From assembly GCF_036346295.1 (NCBI RefSeq), contig NZ_CP107822.1, forward strand, positions 25,352 through 89,351: a DNA stretch of 64,000 nt, read 5' to 3'. The notes beneath the pieces are model-generated. The model had not been told where the DNA came from. It saw only the letters and a list, made by a program, of their open reading frames with translations, and did no database searches. The translations under genes were made by a program, and so were the position numbers. Positions 57,957-64,000 of the stretch are shown one piece after another (the stretch's first letter is position 1; every line of letters starts with the position of its first letter). This stretch comes from Streptomyces sp. NBC_00536. GTDB lineage: Bacteria; Actinomycetota; Actinomycetes; Streptomycetales; Streptomycetaceae.

Positions 57957-58415
57957 TCACCACAGCGTCGTGAGCAGGGCGAGACCGAGCAGGACCAGCG
58001 ACGTGCGGGTGACGTCAATGGCGACCTGTAGGCCTCGGTACTTGCGCTTCGCGATCGAGGAGAGTTGCACGATGTGCTCGACCCGGTGGGTCGGCTTCTG
58101 GAGGTCTTGGATGACTTCTTCGGGGGTGGCGGTGGCCCAGTAGAGGTAAGTCCCCGGGACAGCTCCTCCGAGGCTGGGCCGGACGACGACGAGGACGAGC
58201 AGCATCGCGATGATTAGGCCGACTGCGCCGGCAGCGATGAGCGCAGCGGCAAGTCCCGTCACGGGGTGGCCGGGGATGCTCGCCACGAGCACCGCCAAAG
58301 GAAGGCTGAAGGCGGTGAGGAGGACGGCGCTCTTAGCGTCGGTGCGGGATATCTCGGCGAGGACCGTGGTGGTCGCCGCTTCCAGGCCCGAGGCAATGTC
58401 CTTCGGGTCGTTCAC
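57957..58415 (-). CDS. DUF5706/Pycsar-effector-like membrane protein
   Basis: A 152-residue protein with two N-terminal membrane helices (about residues 27-47, SAVLLTAFSLPLAVLVASI, and 60-78) and one at the C-terminus (133-151). Between them is the family segment RPSLGG, YLYWATATPEEV and RVEHIVQLSSIAKRKYRGL. This matches the DUF5706 membrane proteins called Pycsar effector family, which disrupt the membrane when a cyclic nucleotide is sensed. No cyclase is visible next to it, so its signal is unknown. GTG 58415 overlaps the upstream stop, making it the last gene of a coupled minus-strand run ending at the terminator. Confidence 0.7.
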   Translation of the reverse strand: MNDPKDIASGLEAATTTVLAEISRTDAKSAVLLTAFSLPLAVLVASIPGHPVTGLAAALIAAGAVGLIIAMLLVLVVVRPSLGGAVPGTYLYWATATPEEVIQDLQKPTHRVEHIVQLSSIAKRKYRGLQVAIDVTRTSLVLLGLALLTTLW

Positions 58416-58759
58416 GCGGCGGCTCCCTTGTCGATGTCGAAGAGGTCGAGCTGGCTCTCTTCGAGCTCACGGTGACGCTGGTCGGCGACGCGGTCGCGCT
58501 GGATTTCCAAGGCACCCTTCAAGCACGGGGGGCACCAGGGCCGGAGTTCGGAGAGGGGAGCAGCAGCGTTGGCCATGTCGGTGGTGTGCGGCGGGTACGG
58601 GGCTGCCGTCAGCCCCGTCCGGCCGTGACGGTTGAGTTGGCGGCTGCCGCAGCGCCGACCTGCGTGCTTGCCGCCGCAGACGCCCTCGCATGCGCAGGTG
58701 TCGCCGTGGGCCTTGAGGACGCGGGTTAAGACCGTCTCGGTGGCTGCGTTCGTGGTCAC
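58412..58759 (-). CDS. Unknown Cys/His-rich protein
   Basis: A 115-residue protein starting at GTG 58759, overlapping the upstream stop (GTGA). Many potential zinc ligands: CACEGVCGGKHAGRRC (about residues 22-37) and WCPPCLKG (about 74-81), suggesting a small zinc-binding fold. The C-terminus is charged and helical (QRHRELEESQLDLFDI). No catalytic motif recognised. It sits between a coiled-coil mini-protein and the DUF5706 protein, both translationally coupled to it. Confidence 0.6.
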   Translation of the reverse strand: MTTNAATETVLTRVLKAHGDTCACEGVCGGKHAGRRCGSRQLNRHGRTGLTAAPYPPHTTDMANAAAPLSELRPWCPPCLKGALEIQRDRVADQRHRELEESQLDLFDIDKGAAA

Positions 58760-58956
58760 TGCTGTTCGCCCCCCTTGAGTGCGGCGCGGAGCTGCTGGGC
58801 CTGCTCGGTGTCCTGCCCTTCGAGGAGTTCCATGGCCTTCTCGATGCGCTGCTCGGCCTCCAGGTGCCAGCGGCGGTTGGATTCGGCGCGGTCGTGGAGG
58901 TTCTGGATGGTGATGTTGAGCTCGCGGTTCTTGCGGGTGCTGAGGATGACGAACAT
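58756..58956 (-). CDS. 66-residue coiled-coil protein
   Basis: ATG 58956 is the first good start. The short hydrophobic N-terminus (MFVILST) is followed by one long charged helix (RELNITIQNLHDRAESNRRW) predicted to form a coiled coil, ending in a Gln-rich tail. The stop overlaps the next GTG. Function unknown; size and shape suit a small scaffold or regulator. Confidence 0.55.
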   Translation of the reverse strand: MFVILSTRKNRELNITIQNLHDRAESNRRWHLEAEQRIEKAMELLEGQDTEQAQQLRAALKGGEQQ

Positions 58957-58969
58957 CGGGGTCCTCCCG

Positions 58970-59473
58970 TCAGTTGTGGATGTCGTTGTTGGTGCGGGCG
59001 ACCAGGCCGCGGGTGGTGCTGGTCGCGGTGATCTGGCGGTGGTCCTGGATGACCGTGCCGGTGTAGAGGTGGTGGTGCTCGGCCGGGGCGGCCGCGACGA
59101 CGGCCTTGGCGCTCTTGAAGACGCGGGCGAGGACGCCGAGGAAGGCGACGGGCGTTCCGGCGATGAGGGCGACGACGAGGGGGTCGACGTGTCCGGCGAC
59201 CCAGAGGACGAGGGAGGCGGATCCGCCGAGCAGTACGGAGGTGTAGCCGGCGGCGAGCATCATGCCGCTGGCGTCGGCCGCGCGCTGACTCATGGGCGGT
59301 CGTCCGGGCTGGGGGTGGGGCGGGGTGGGGCCGACTAGCGGGAGGGGGCTGTCGTCCCGATAGGAGGTCGGGACGGTGGGCTGGGGGCGGTAGGCGTCCT
59401 CGATGAGGCGGCGGGCTTCGGCGGCCGCCTCGGACTCGTCGGTAATGGGCGTGAGGTCCTTGCGCTCGGGCAT
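58970..59473 (-). CDS. Two-TM membrane protein, unknown
   Basis: A 167-residue protein from ATG 59473 with GGAG 8 nt upstream. The N-terminal 60 residues are polar and Pro-rich. Two membrane helices lie at about 70-92 (MLAAGYTSVLLGGSASLVLW) and 96-116 (VDPLVVALIAGTPVAFLGVL), and the C-terminus is polar (HHLYTGTVIQDHRQITATST). Two-TM proteins like this occur in Streptomyces plasmid spread (Spd) regions, but there is no decisive motif. It is separated from the FtsK-like gene upstream by a hairpin. Confidence 0.65.
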   Translation of the reverse strand: MPERKDLTPITDESEAAAEARRLIEDAYRPQPTVPTSYRDDSPLPLVGPTPPHPQPGRPPMSQRAADASGMMLAAGYTSVLLGGSASLVLWVAGHVDPLVVALIAGTPVAFLGVLARVFKSAKAVVAAAPAEHHHLYTGTVIQDHRQITATSTTRGLVARTNNDIHN

Positions 59474-59512
59474 GTCGGGGCTCCGTCCGTGCAGGAGGTC
59501 GGGGGATGATGA

Positions 59513-59541
59513 GGGCCCCGGAGGTTCGGTCTCCGGGGCCC
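59513..59541. terminator. Hairpin downstream of the FtsK-like gene
   Basis: GGGCCCCGGAG (59513-59523) pairs perfectly with CTCCGGGGCCC (59531-59541), 7-nt loop. It could terminate or attenuate the transfer cluster transcript before the downstream four-gene run. Confidence 0.7.
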
Positions 59542-59562
59542 TAGTGATGTGCGGGTGGGGGG

Positions 59563-60954
59563 TCAGCCGGCGACGGCCGGGACGATGAGTCCAGTGCCGT
59601 CGGGGCGGGCCACGTGGCCTTCGCTTCGCAGGGTGCTGACGGTGGTGCGCAGGGTGCCGCGTCGGACCTCGCGGCCGCCGTCCTCGTTCAGGGCTTCCAG
59701 CAGGGCGGGCTCCGTCAGGCCGTCCGGCGTACGGGCGAGCACCGCGAGGATCCGCTGGGCGGTCGTCATCGACGTGACCTCGGGTGGCGGAGCCGCGTTC
59801 GCGGGGGTGTCGCCCGCGCTGTCGCCGTTCGCCGCTTTGAGCTCCTGCTCGGTCACGAACGCCATCAGGTCGATCATTTCGCCCGGTGGCAGCCTGTCGC
59901 CGTAGAGCGCGAGGATCAGGGGGTCGTAGCCCTTGCACGGGGCGACAGACCCGACGACGTAGGTCCGGGCCATGCTGGTAGGGCGGGTGCCGGTCAGGTG
60001 GTAGAGCATCCCCTGCGAGTTCACATCGTCGTTCTCGTCGTCCGCCGACTCGTTGAACCGGCGGACCCTGCGGACCTCTCCGACCACCTTGGGGATCGGC
60101 TGGAGGGCCTCACCGCGGGGGACCAGCCCATCGCCGACGAGCTGCTGCATCATGCTGGAGGACCAGCGAAGCAGGACCACTTCGCCTTCTTTGAGCATGG
60201 CTCGGAGGGTGTCGCTGCCGCCGAGTTCGTCAAGGTGGCCCGCCTGCGCGGCGATGATGATGCCGACGCCAACCGACCTGCCAGTCCTCCCGAGTTCCTT
60301 GATGAGGTAGGCCGCCTCGGCACGGAAGGGCGCGTTCTTCTCCAGGAGGCGGTTGGCTTCGTCGACGATGCCGTAGGTCAGCGGGTCGGGGTCGCCGATG
60401 ACAAATCCGCTGCGGCCCATCTCGGCGTAGGCGACCATGCGGCGCTGCGCCTCGGCGACCAGTCCGCGCAGCATGAGGATCGTCTCGTACTGCGTGGTGA
60501 CGCGAGTGGCGACTTGTCCCTTGGCCTCCGGAACCGATTGGCCTGCCTTGAGGTCGGCGAGGTGGACGACGATGCCGGAGCGCTTGCAGGCGACCAGGAC
60601 CGCCTGAACCAAACGGGACTTCCCGGCGCCCGTGGTCCCGAAGATCGCGCCCCTCTGCGCATTTCCGGTCTTGGGGTCGAAGAGCCTGAATCGGAGCGGC
60701 GATCCGTCGTAGTACATGCCGATGGTGATGCGGCCCCGGTCGTCCATCAGCAGGTCGTCGACGCTGATCTCCGCCATGTGCATCAGCGGATTCGACGGGT
60801 AGATCCGCACGACCGCCTCACGTCCTGCGCCCTGCTCGAAGATGACCCGCGATCGGTCGTCGACGTCGAGGAGGTCGCACAACGCATCGTGGTCGTATCT
60901 CTTCGCCCCGCCGGCGGGAGTTCGCAGGATGAACTCCTTGAGCACGTCGGCCAT
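59563..60954 (-). CDS. FtsK/SpoIIIE-type DNA translocase, TraB-like
   Basis: A 463-residue cytoplasmic ATPase. Walker A is GTTGAGKSRL (about residues 115-124) and Walker B-like YGIVDEANRLL lies near 198-208. The GVGIIIAAQAGHL segment matches the FtsK/HerA motif. The last 65 residues are a winged-helix (RILAVLARTPDGLTEPALLE, LRTTVSTLRSEGHVARPDGT), the place where TraB/FtsK proteins read DNA repeats. Unlike classical TraB it has no N-terminal membrane part; the gene upstream encodes a separate membrane protein, and its stop overlaps this ATG. A role in double-stranded DNA transfer is inferred. Confidence 0.82.
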   Translation of the reverse strand: MADVLKEFILRTPAGGAKRYDHDALCDLLDVDDRSRVIFEQGAGREAVVRIYPSNPLMHMAEISVDDLLMDDRGRITIGMYYDGSPLRFRLFDPKTGNAQRGAIFGTTGAGKSRLVQAVLVACKRSGIVVHLADLKAGQSVPEAKGQVATRVTTQYETILMLRGLVAEAQRRMVAYAEMGRSGFVIGDPDPLTYGIVDEANRLLEKNAPFRAEAAYLIKELGRTGRSVGVGIIIAAQAGHLDELGGSDTLRAMLKEGEVVLLRWSSSMMQQLVGDGLVPRGEALQPIPKVVGEVRRVRRFNESADDENDDVNSQGMLYHLTGTRPTSMARTYVVGSVAPCKGYDPLILALYGDRLPPGEMIDLMAFVTEQELKAANGDSAGDTPANAAPPPEVTSMTTAQRILAVLARTPDGLTEPALLEALNEDGGREVRRGTLRTTVSTLRSEGHVARPDGTGLIVPAVAG

Positions 60955-61784
60955 CAGGTCAGTTCCCTTCGCAGTTCGTAGCTGTTGACCTCCATCAGCT
61001 GGACGCCGGGAATCGCGACCTTGGCGATTTCGGCCCAGGTCTCCTCGTCGCGGTCGAGGTCCGGCTCGGGTTCAGCGAGCTGCGGTCGGTGGCCGATGAT
61101 CACGAGGGCCACGTTGGCGCCGCGATGGGGCACGGGCCCGGTCTCGATCAGCTCTTCGGGGACGTCGAATTTGGCCGACAGTCCGGCCTTCGACATTTCA
61201 GGTACGGGCATTCCGCGCTGGGCGGCGCCGATGATGAGGGCCACGCATTGCGGGGTCAGCTTCCGGAATTCCAGCAGCACCGTGTGCGGGGCAATGCCGC
61301 CTTCGGTGGCGATCTCCTCGGCCCACCATTGGGCTTCGGGGGAGGCATACACCGGGGCGGGCTCGTCAGCGACGACTTCCTCCTCGGTACCGGCCACTTC
61401 GGCGATCTCCTGAGTGACCGCTTCCTCGGCGACTTCCCGGGCCAGCAGGCCGGGACGGATCCACCAGGTGGCGCCACTCCACAGGACGATCAGGCCCGCC
61501 TGGATGAGGTGGGACGTCACGCCGGCGGGCGCGAGGAGTTCGCCGCCCAGGAGGCCCGCCACCCCGGCGTGCGGGGCGGCGTAGAGCGCGATGGCGGTGC
61601 CCTTCACCCCAGTGGGGGCCCGCCAGACCTTAATGTTCGCGGCCAGGCCGATACCGGCGGCCGCCGCGGCGGCGAGGAGTCCGGGGCCGGGGACGATGTC
61701 GGGGGCGAGCAGGCCCCCGGTGAGGAGCGTGGCCCCGGCCAGGGTGGCAGTTCGCCCAGCCTTGTCGCGCACGGTGGAGAGCAT
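60954..61784 (-). CDS. Membrane partner of the FtsK-like ATPase
   Basis: A 276-residue protein with about four hydrophobic helices in the first 125 residues (LLAAAAAAGIGLAANI, TAIALYAAPHAGVAGLLGGE, HLIQAGLIVLWSGATWWI), an acidic linker (EEEVVADEPAPVYAS) and a cytoplasmic domain of about 130 residues. Its stop overlaps the ATPase start (TGATGG). This looks like a split version of TraB, with the membrane module on its own polypeptide (inference). ATG 61784 has GGAGG upstream on its strand. Confidence 0.7.
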   Translation of the reverse strand: MLSTVRDKAGRTATLAGATLLTGGLLAPDIVPGPGLLAAAAAAGIGLAANIKVWRAPTGVKGTAIALYAAPHAGVAGLLGGELLAPAGVTSHLIQAGLIVLWSGATWWIRPGLLAREVAEEAVTQEIAEVAGTEEEVVADEPAPVYASPEAQWWAEEIATEGGIAPHTVLLEFRKLTPQCVALIIGAAQRGMPVPEMSKAGLSAKFDVPEELIETGPVPHRGANVALVIIGHRPQLAEPEPDLDRDEETWAEIAKVAIPGVQLMEVNSYELRRELT

Positions 61785-61817
61785 GGTGAGGGACCTCCGT
61801 TCGGGGAAGGGCGGGGT

Positions 61818-61839
61818 GGCCGGACCGGTTGGTCCGGCC
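61818..61839. terminator. Intra-cluster hairpin
   Basis: GGCCGGACC (61818-61826) pairs with GGTCCGGCC (61831-61839), 4-nt loop, 11 bp after the stop of the 134-residue gene on the minus strand. It may attenuate transcription inside the transfer cluster. Confidence 0.55.
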
Positions 61840-61849
61840 GCCCCGGGGG

Positions 61850-62254
61850 TTAGCGGTTGCTGTAGTACGTGCGGTCGGTGTCCTTGCCCGCGAGCTCGTG
61901 GGCGATGGGTCCGTAGTCGGCCTCGTGGTCTTCTTTGGCCGAGGTGAAGTCGGAGGCCATCTCGGCGGCTTCGTTGGCGAGCGACTCGGCGTCGGCGAGG
62001 ACACCGCGCATGATCGCCGCCGCGTCACGGTGGGCGTTGACGACGGCGCCTTCGACCCACAGGGTGCTGGCCATGTCGGCCAGGTTGTCGACTGAGGCCG
62101 CGCAGCCTTCGACGTAGTTGTAGGCGCCGCGCACGGCTTCGCTCAGGCGGAGCATGCCGATCGAGGCCATGCCGAGTTTGGCGGTGACGACCGTGTACGT
62201 GATGCCGTCGTGGAAGAGGTCCACGACCTTGCTGCCCATCGTTGCCAGATCCAC
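61850..62254 (-). CDS. Small helical protein of the second transfer cluster
   Basis: A 134-residue protein from GTG 62254 with AAGGAG 5 nt upstream. It is almost wholly alpha-helical (RGAYNYVEGCAASVDNLADM, AAIMRGVLADAESLANEAAE) with mild hydrophobicity near residues 20-40 but no clear TM helix. It lies 2 bp after the preceding gene's stop, so it is co-translated with the Lys/Pro-rich protein. Its size and helical form recall WXG-like secreted or scaffolding proteins found with FtsK-type ATPases, but no WXG motif is present. Function unknown. Confidence 0.6.
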   Translation of the reverse strand: MDLATMGSKVVDLFHDGITYTVVTAKLGMASIGMLRLSEAVRGAYNYVEGCAASVDNLADMASTLWVEGAVVNAHRDAAAIMRGVLADAESLANEAAEMASDFTSAKEDHEADYGPIAHELAGKDTDRTYYSNR

Positions 62255-62256
62255 TG

Positions 62257-64000
62257 CTACTCCTTGTGGTACGAGGCGTCGGCGGGTGCGGTGTGGCCCA
62301 TGTCGCGGACGAGGTCGGCGGCGGGCTTGTCGTGCTCGGCGGCCACCTGCCCGGCATGGGCGATGGCCTCGGCCGCGCGGGGCAGGCCCTGAGCGACCGC
62401 TTCGGCCTTGTCCTGCACGACCCCGGCCCGTTCGATCAACTTGGTGCACCAGCCGACGAAGACACCAGGCACGCTCTTCTCGATCAGCTCGGCCCGGAGG
62501 GCTTCGAGGGCGCCCACCAGTCCCTCGCATCGCTCGGCGACTAGGTTGGCGTGCGCGGCTCCCAGGAGGATCTCGTCCGCCATGTCCTCGTCGGATTCGA
62601 TGACGTCGTAGACCGTGAGGTCCGAGTCCTTGAACTGGGTGTCCGCCGGAGCGCCGCCCATCGGCCGGGCCCCCTCTCTGGGGTTGGGGAACTTGCAGAC
62701 GATCGCGGCGCCCTGACCGAGCGCGGAGCCCGAGGATCCGGGGGGAAGCCCTAGCCGTTTGCTGCTGGTGACCGCCGCGGGGTCCTTGGCCTTGGGCTTG
62801 TCCTGGTCAAGGCGGATGAGGGTGGTGTCGGAGTAGGTCGCCGTCATTCCGGGCGGCGGCTTGAGCCACGCGCCGTCCGCGTCGGGCGTCGGGGGCGGGG
62901 AAGTCTGCTGCTGACGAGTGCTCCGTGACCGCGAACCGGGCCGCGAGCTTCCACCGGGCGCCGCGTTGCCCGGCGTCGAGGTGCCGCTCCGGCCCTGGGG
63001 GCCGGAGTTGGGAGCCTTCGGCTTCTTCTTCCAGAAGAGCCACGACCGCCCCGGCTCGCCCGCCGGCGGCTTGGGCGGCTTGCGCAGGTTCACCTTCGGG
63101 CCCGCGGTGGGGCGCGGCGGCTTTGGGGGCTTGCGCAGGTTCACCTTCGGTGAGGTGGGCACCCCGGCTGTGGGCTTGGGTGCCTTCTTGAGGTTCACCT
63201 TCGGGCCCGCGGTGGGGCCCGTCGCAGAGGTGGGTCCCGGCGGCTTGGGCGGCTTCCGGAGGTTCACCGTCGGCGCGGTCGGCGAGGTGGGGCCGGTCTC
63301 GCTGGTGGGCTTGGGCGGCTTCACCAGGCTGACCTTCGGGGCAGTGGAGCCGGGAGTCCCGGGGGACCCGGGCGCCGTCGCCTTCGGCTTCTTGTCCTTG
63401 CTGATGACCGGGGTGCCCGGGTTTTTGCGGCGCTCGGCGAACCGGCGCTGCGCTTCCTTGGCGGCCGCCTGTGCCAGCGTGGTGCGAGTCGGTGCGGCGG
63501 CCTTCTCCTTCTGCCGGGTCTCCTTCCGGGCCTTACGCGCGGCCTGCCGTGCCTCGGCCTGGGCCGCGCGCTCCTGAGCCTTGCGGGCTCCCCGCGCTTC
63601 GATGCGGTCGTTGCGGACCTTGCCCCGGGCCGCCTGCCGGGCCTCCCTCACCCCATTCTTGTGGTCGCGGGCAGCGTCCCGGTCCTTGGCCCGGCCCTCC
63701 AGCCGAGCCGTCTGCCGGGCTGCGGCCCGCTCCTGGCGGCCCCGGGCCCGCTCGACGGCAGGGGAGGCAGCGGCGTTCGATGACTTCGCGCCCTTGGGGG
63801 ACTTGACCCCGTCGGAGGCCTTGCCGGTCCCCTTCGTGTCCTTCCCCTTGCTGCTGCCGGTCCCCGACAACGAGGGGTCCTTACCTCCGGGCCCCTTGGA
63901 GGGACCCTTACGGACCCCGGCCCCCGGGCCCGCTCCGGAGGAAAGAGCCCCCGGAGTCTTGCCCTGCTTGTTCGGGTCCAGGCCCTTCCTTGGTGGTGTC
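62257..64000 (-). CDS. Basic Lys/Pro/Ala-rich repeat protein, partial at the right edge
   Basis: The frame is open through base 64000, so the 5' end lies outside the window; TTG 63870 is only an internal codon. The visible part has a highly basic, Ala/Arg/Lys-rich helix (RQERAAARQTARLEGRAKDR), then at least five repeats of the type PKVNLRKPPKPP, a disordered Ser/Gly/Pro part, and a C-terminal helical domain of about 130 residues (DMADEILLGAAHANLVAERC). The basic repeats could bind DNA or the cell wall polymer. It heads the visible part of the FtsK-like cluster. No family recognised. Confidence 0.7.
   Translation of the reverse strand, partial: TPPRKGLDPNKQGKTPGALSSGAGPGAGVRKGPSKGPGGKDPSLSGTGSSKGKDTKGTGKASDGVKSPKGAKSSNAAASPAVERARGRQERAAARQTARLEGRAKDRDAARDHKNGVREARQAARGKVRNDRIEARGARKAQERAAQAEARQAARKARKETRQKEKAAAPTRTTLAQAAAKEAQRRFAERRKNPGTPVISKDKKPKATAPGSPGTPGSTAPKVSLVKPPKPTSETGPTSPTAPTVNLRKPPKPPGPTSATGPTAGPKVNLKKAPKPTAGVPTSPKVNLRKPPKPPRPTAGPKVNLRKPPKPPAGEPGRSWLFWKKKPKAPNSGPQGRSGTSTPGNAAPGGSSRPGSRSRSTRQQQTSPPPTPDADGAWLKPPPGMTATYSDTTLIRLDQDKPKAKDPAAVTSSKRLGLPPGSSGSALGQGAAIVCKFPNPREGARPMGGAPADTQFKDSDLTVYDVIESDEDMADEILLGAAHANLVAERCEGLVGALEALRAELIEKSVPGVFVGWCTKLIERAGVVQDKAEAVAQGLPRAAEAIAHAGQVAAEHDKPAADLVRDMGHTAPADASYHKE
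63077..63217. repeat. Direct repeats in the Lys/Pro-rich gene
   Basis: A 23-bp unit beginning GGCTTGCGCAGG occurs at 63077-63099 and 63128-63150. A 27-bp unit beginning AGGTTCACCTTCGG occurs at 63086-63112 and 63191-63217. They encode the PKVNLRKPP protein repeats and are nearly identical at DNA level, indicating recent expansion. Confidence 0.7.

Noticed and set aside
1..64000. Linear-plasmid telomere genes (tap/tpg) or a Rep gene
   Set aside because: No terminal-protein-like, helicase-primase or RCR/theta Rep signature was seen outside the giant helicase; the replication region is probably outside the window.

Overview
The window looks like a conjugative plasmid, or an integrated conjugative element, of a high-GC actinomycete, most likely Streptomyces or a close relative. 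The evidence is the strong G/C bias at third codon positions, many GTG and some TTG starts, many GTGA/ATGA stop-start overlaps, apparently leaderless promoters, and gene families typical of Streptomyces accessory DNA. Both strands are densely coded. I see no rRNA, tRNA, IS element, CRISPR array, recognisable Rep protein or linear-plasmid terminal protein.

Layout. 345-8807 (+) is a tight operon for a type IV-secretion-like conjugation machine: a small two-TM pilin-like protein, a VirB8-like protein, a VirB6/TrbL-like (SCO6881-type) membrane protein, a SCO6880-type protein, a VirB4-like ATPase, a VirD4-like coupling ATPase and a DUF4913-type protein. 8872-14038 holds an HD phosphohydrolase, two HTH regulators and small unknown genes. 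14273-15124 is a SprT-like metalloprotease behind a perfect 34-bp palindrome. 15451-21216 (-) is a ten-gene, translationally coupled run with a NUDIX hydrolase, a deoxyribosyltransferase-like protein, a polynucleotide-kinase-like P-loop protein and several zinc-ribbon proteins. 21390-22649 holds a tyrosine recombinase divergent from an HTH protein, with a cluster of TGTCAG/CTGACA operator-like sites. 23541-27437 (+) is a coupled run of unknown proteins, three of them diverged paralogues.

27471-40836 is a mosaic of small transcription units: an autoregulated-looking HTH protein, two Phd/YefM-like antitoxin proteins without adjacent toxins, a DnaQ-type exonuclease, a PIN-domain protein, a lipoprotein, a secreted protein and an IclR-type regulator. 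40955-54655 (-) is one 4,566-residue protein: an N6-adenine methyltransferase and SF2 helicase (DarB-like 'polyvalent' architecture) followed by about 3,000 residues of repeats and Ala/Pro/Glu linkers. 56097-57890 is a parA/parB-like partition locus with two copies of a GAAACAATTGTTTC palindrome. 57957-64000 (-) holds a second DNA-translocation cluster (FtsK/TraB-like ATPase and a separate membrane protein), then small genes ending with a DUF5706/Pycsar-effector-like membrane protein.

Together (inference): the left operon and perhaps the right-hand FtsK-like cluster move DNA between cells. The giant methyltransferase-helicase plausibly protects incoming DNA from host restriction. The recombinase and par locus maintain the element, and scattered regulators with clear palindromic operators control it.
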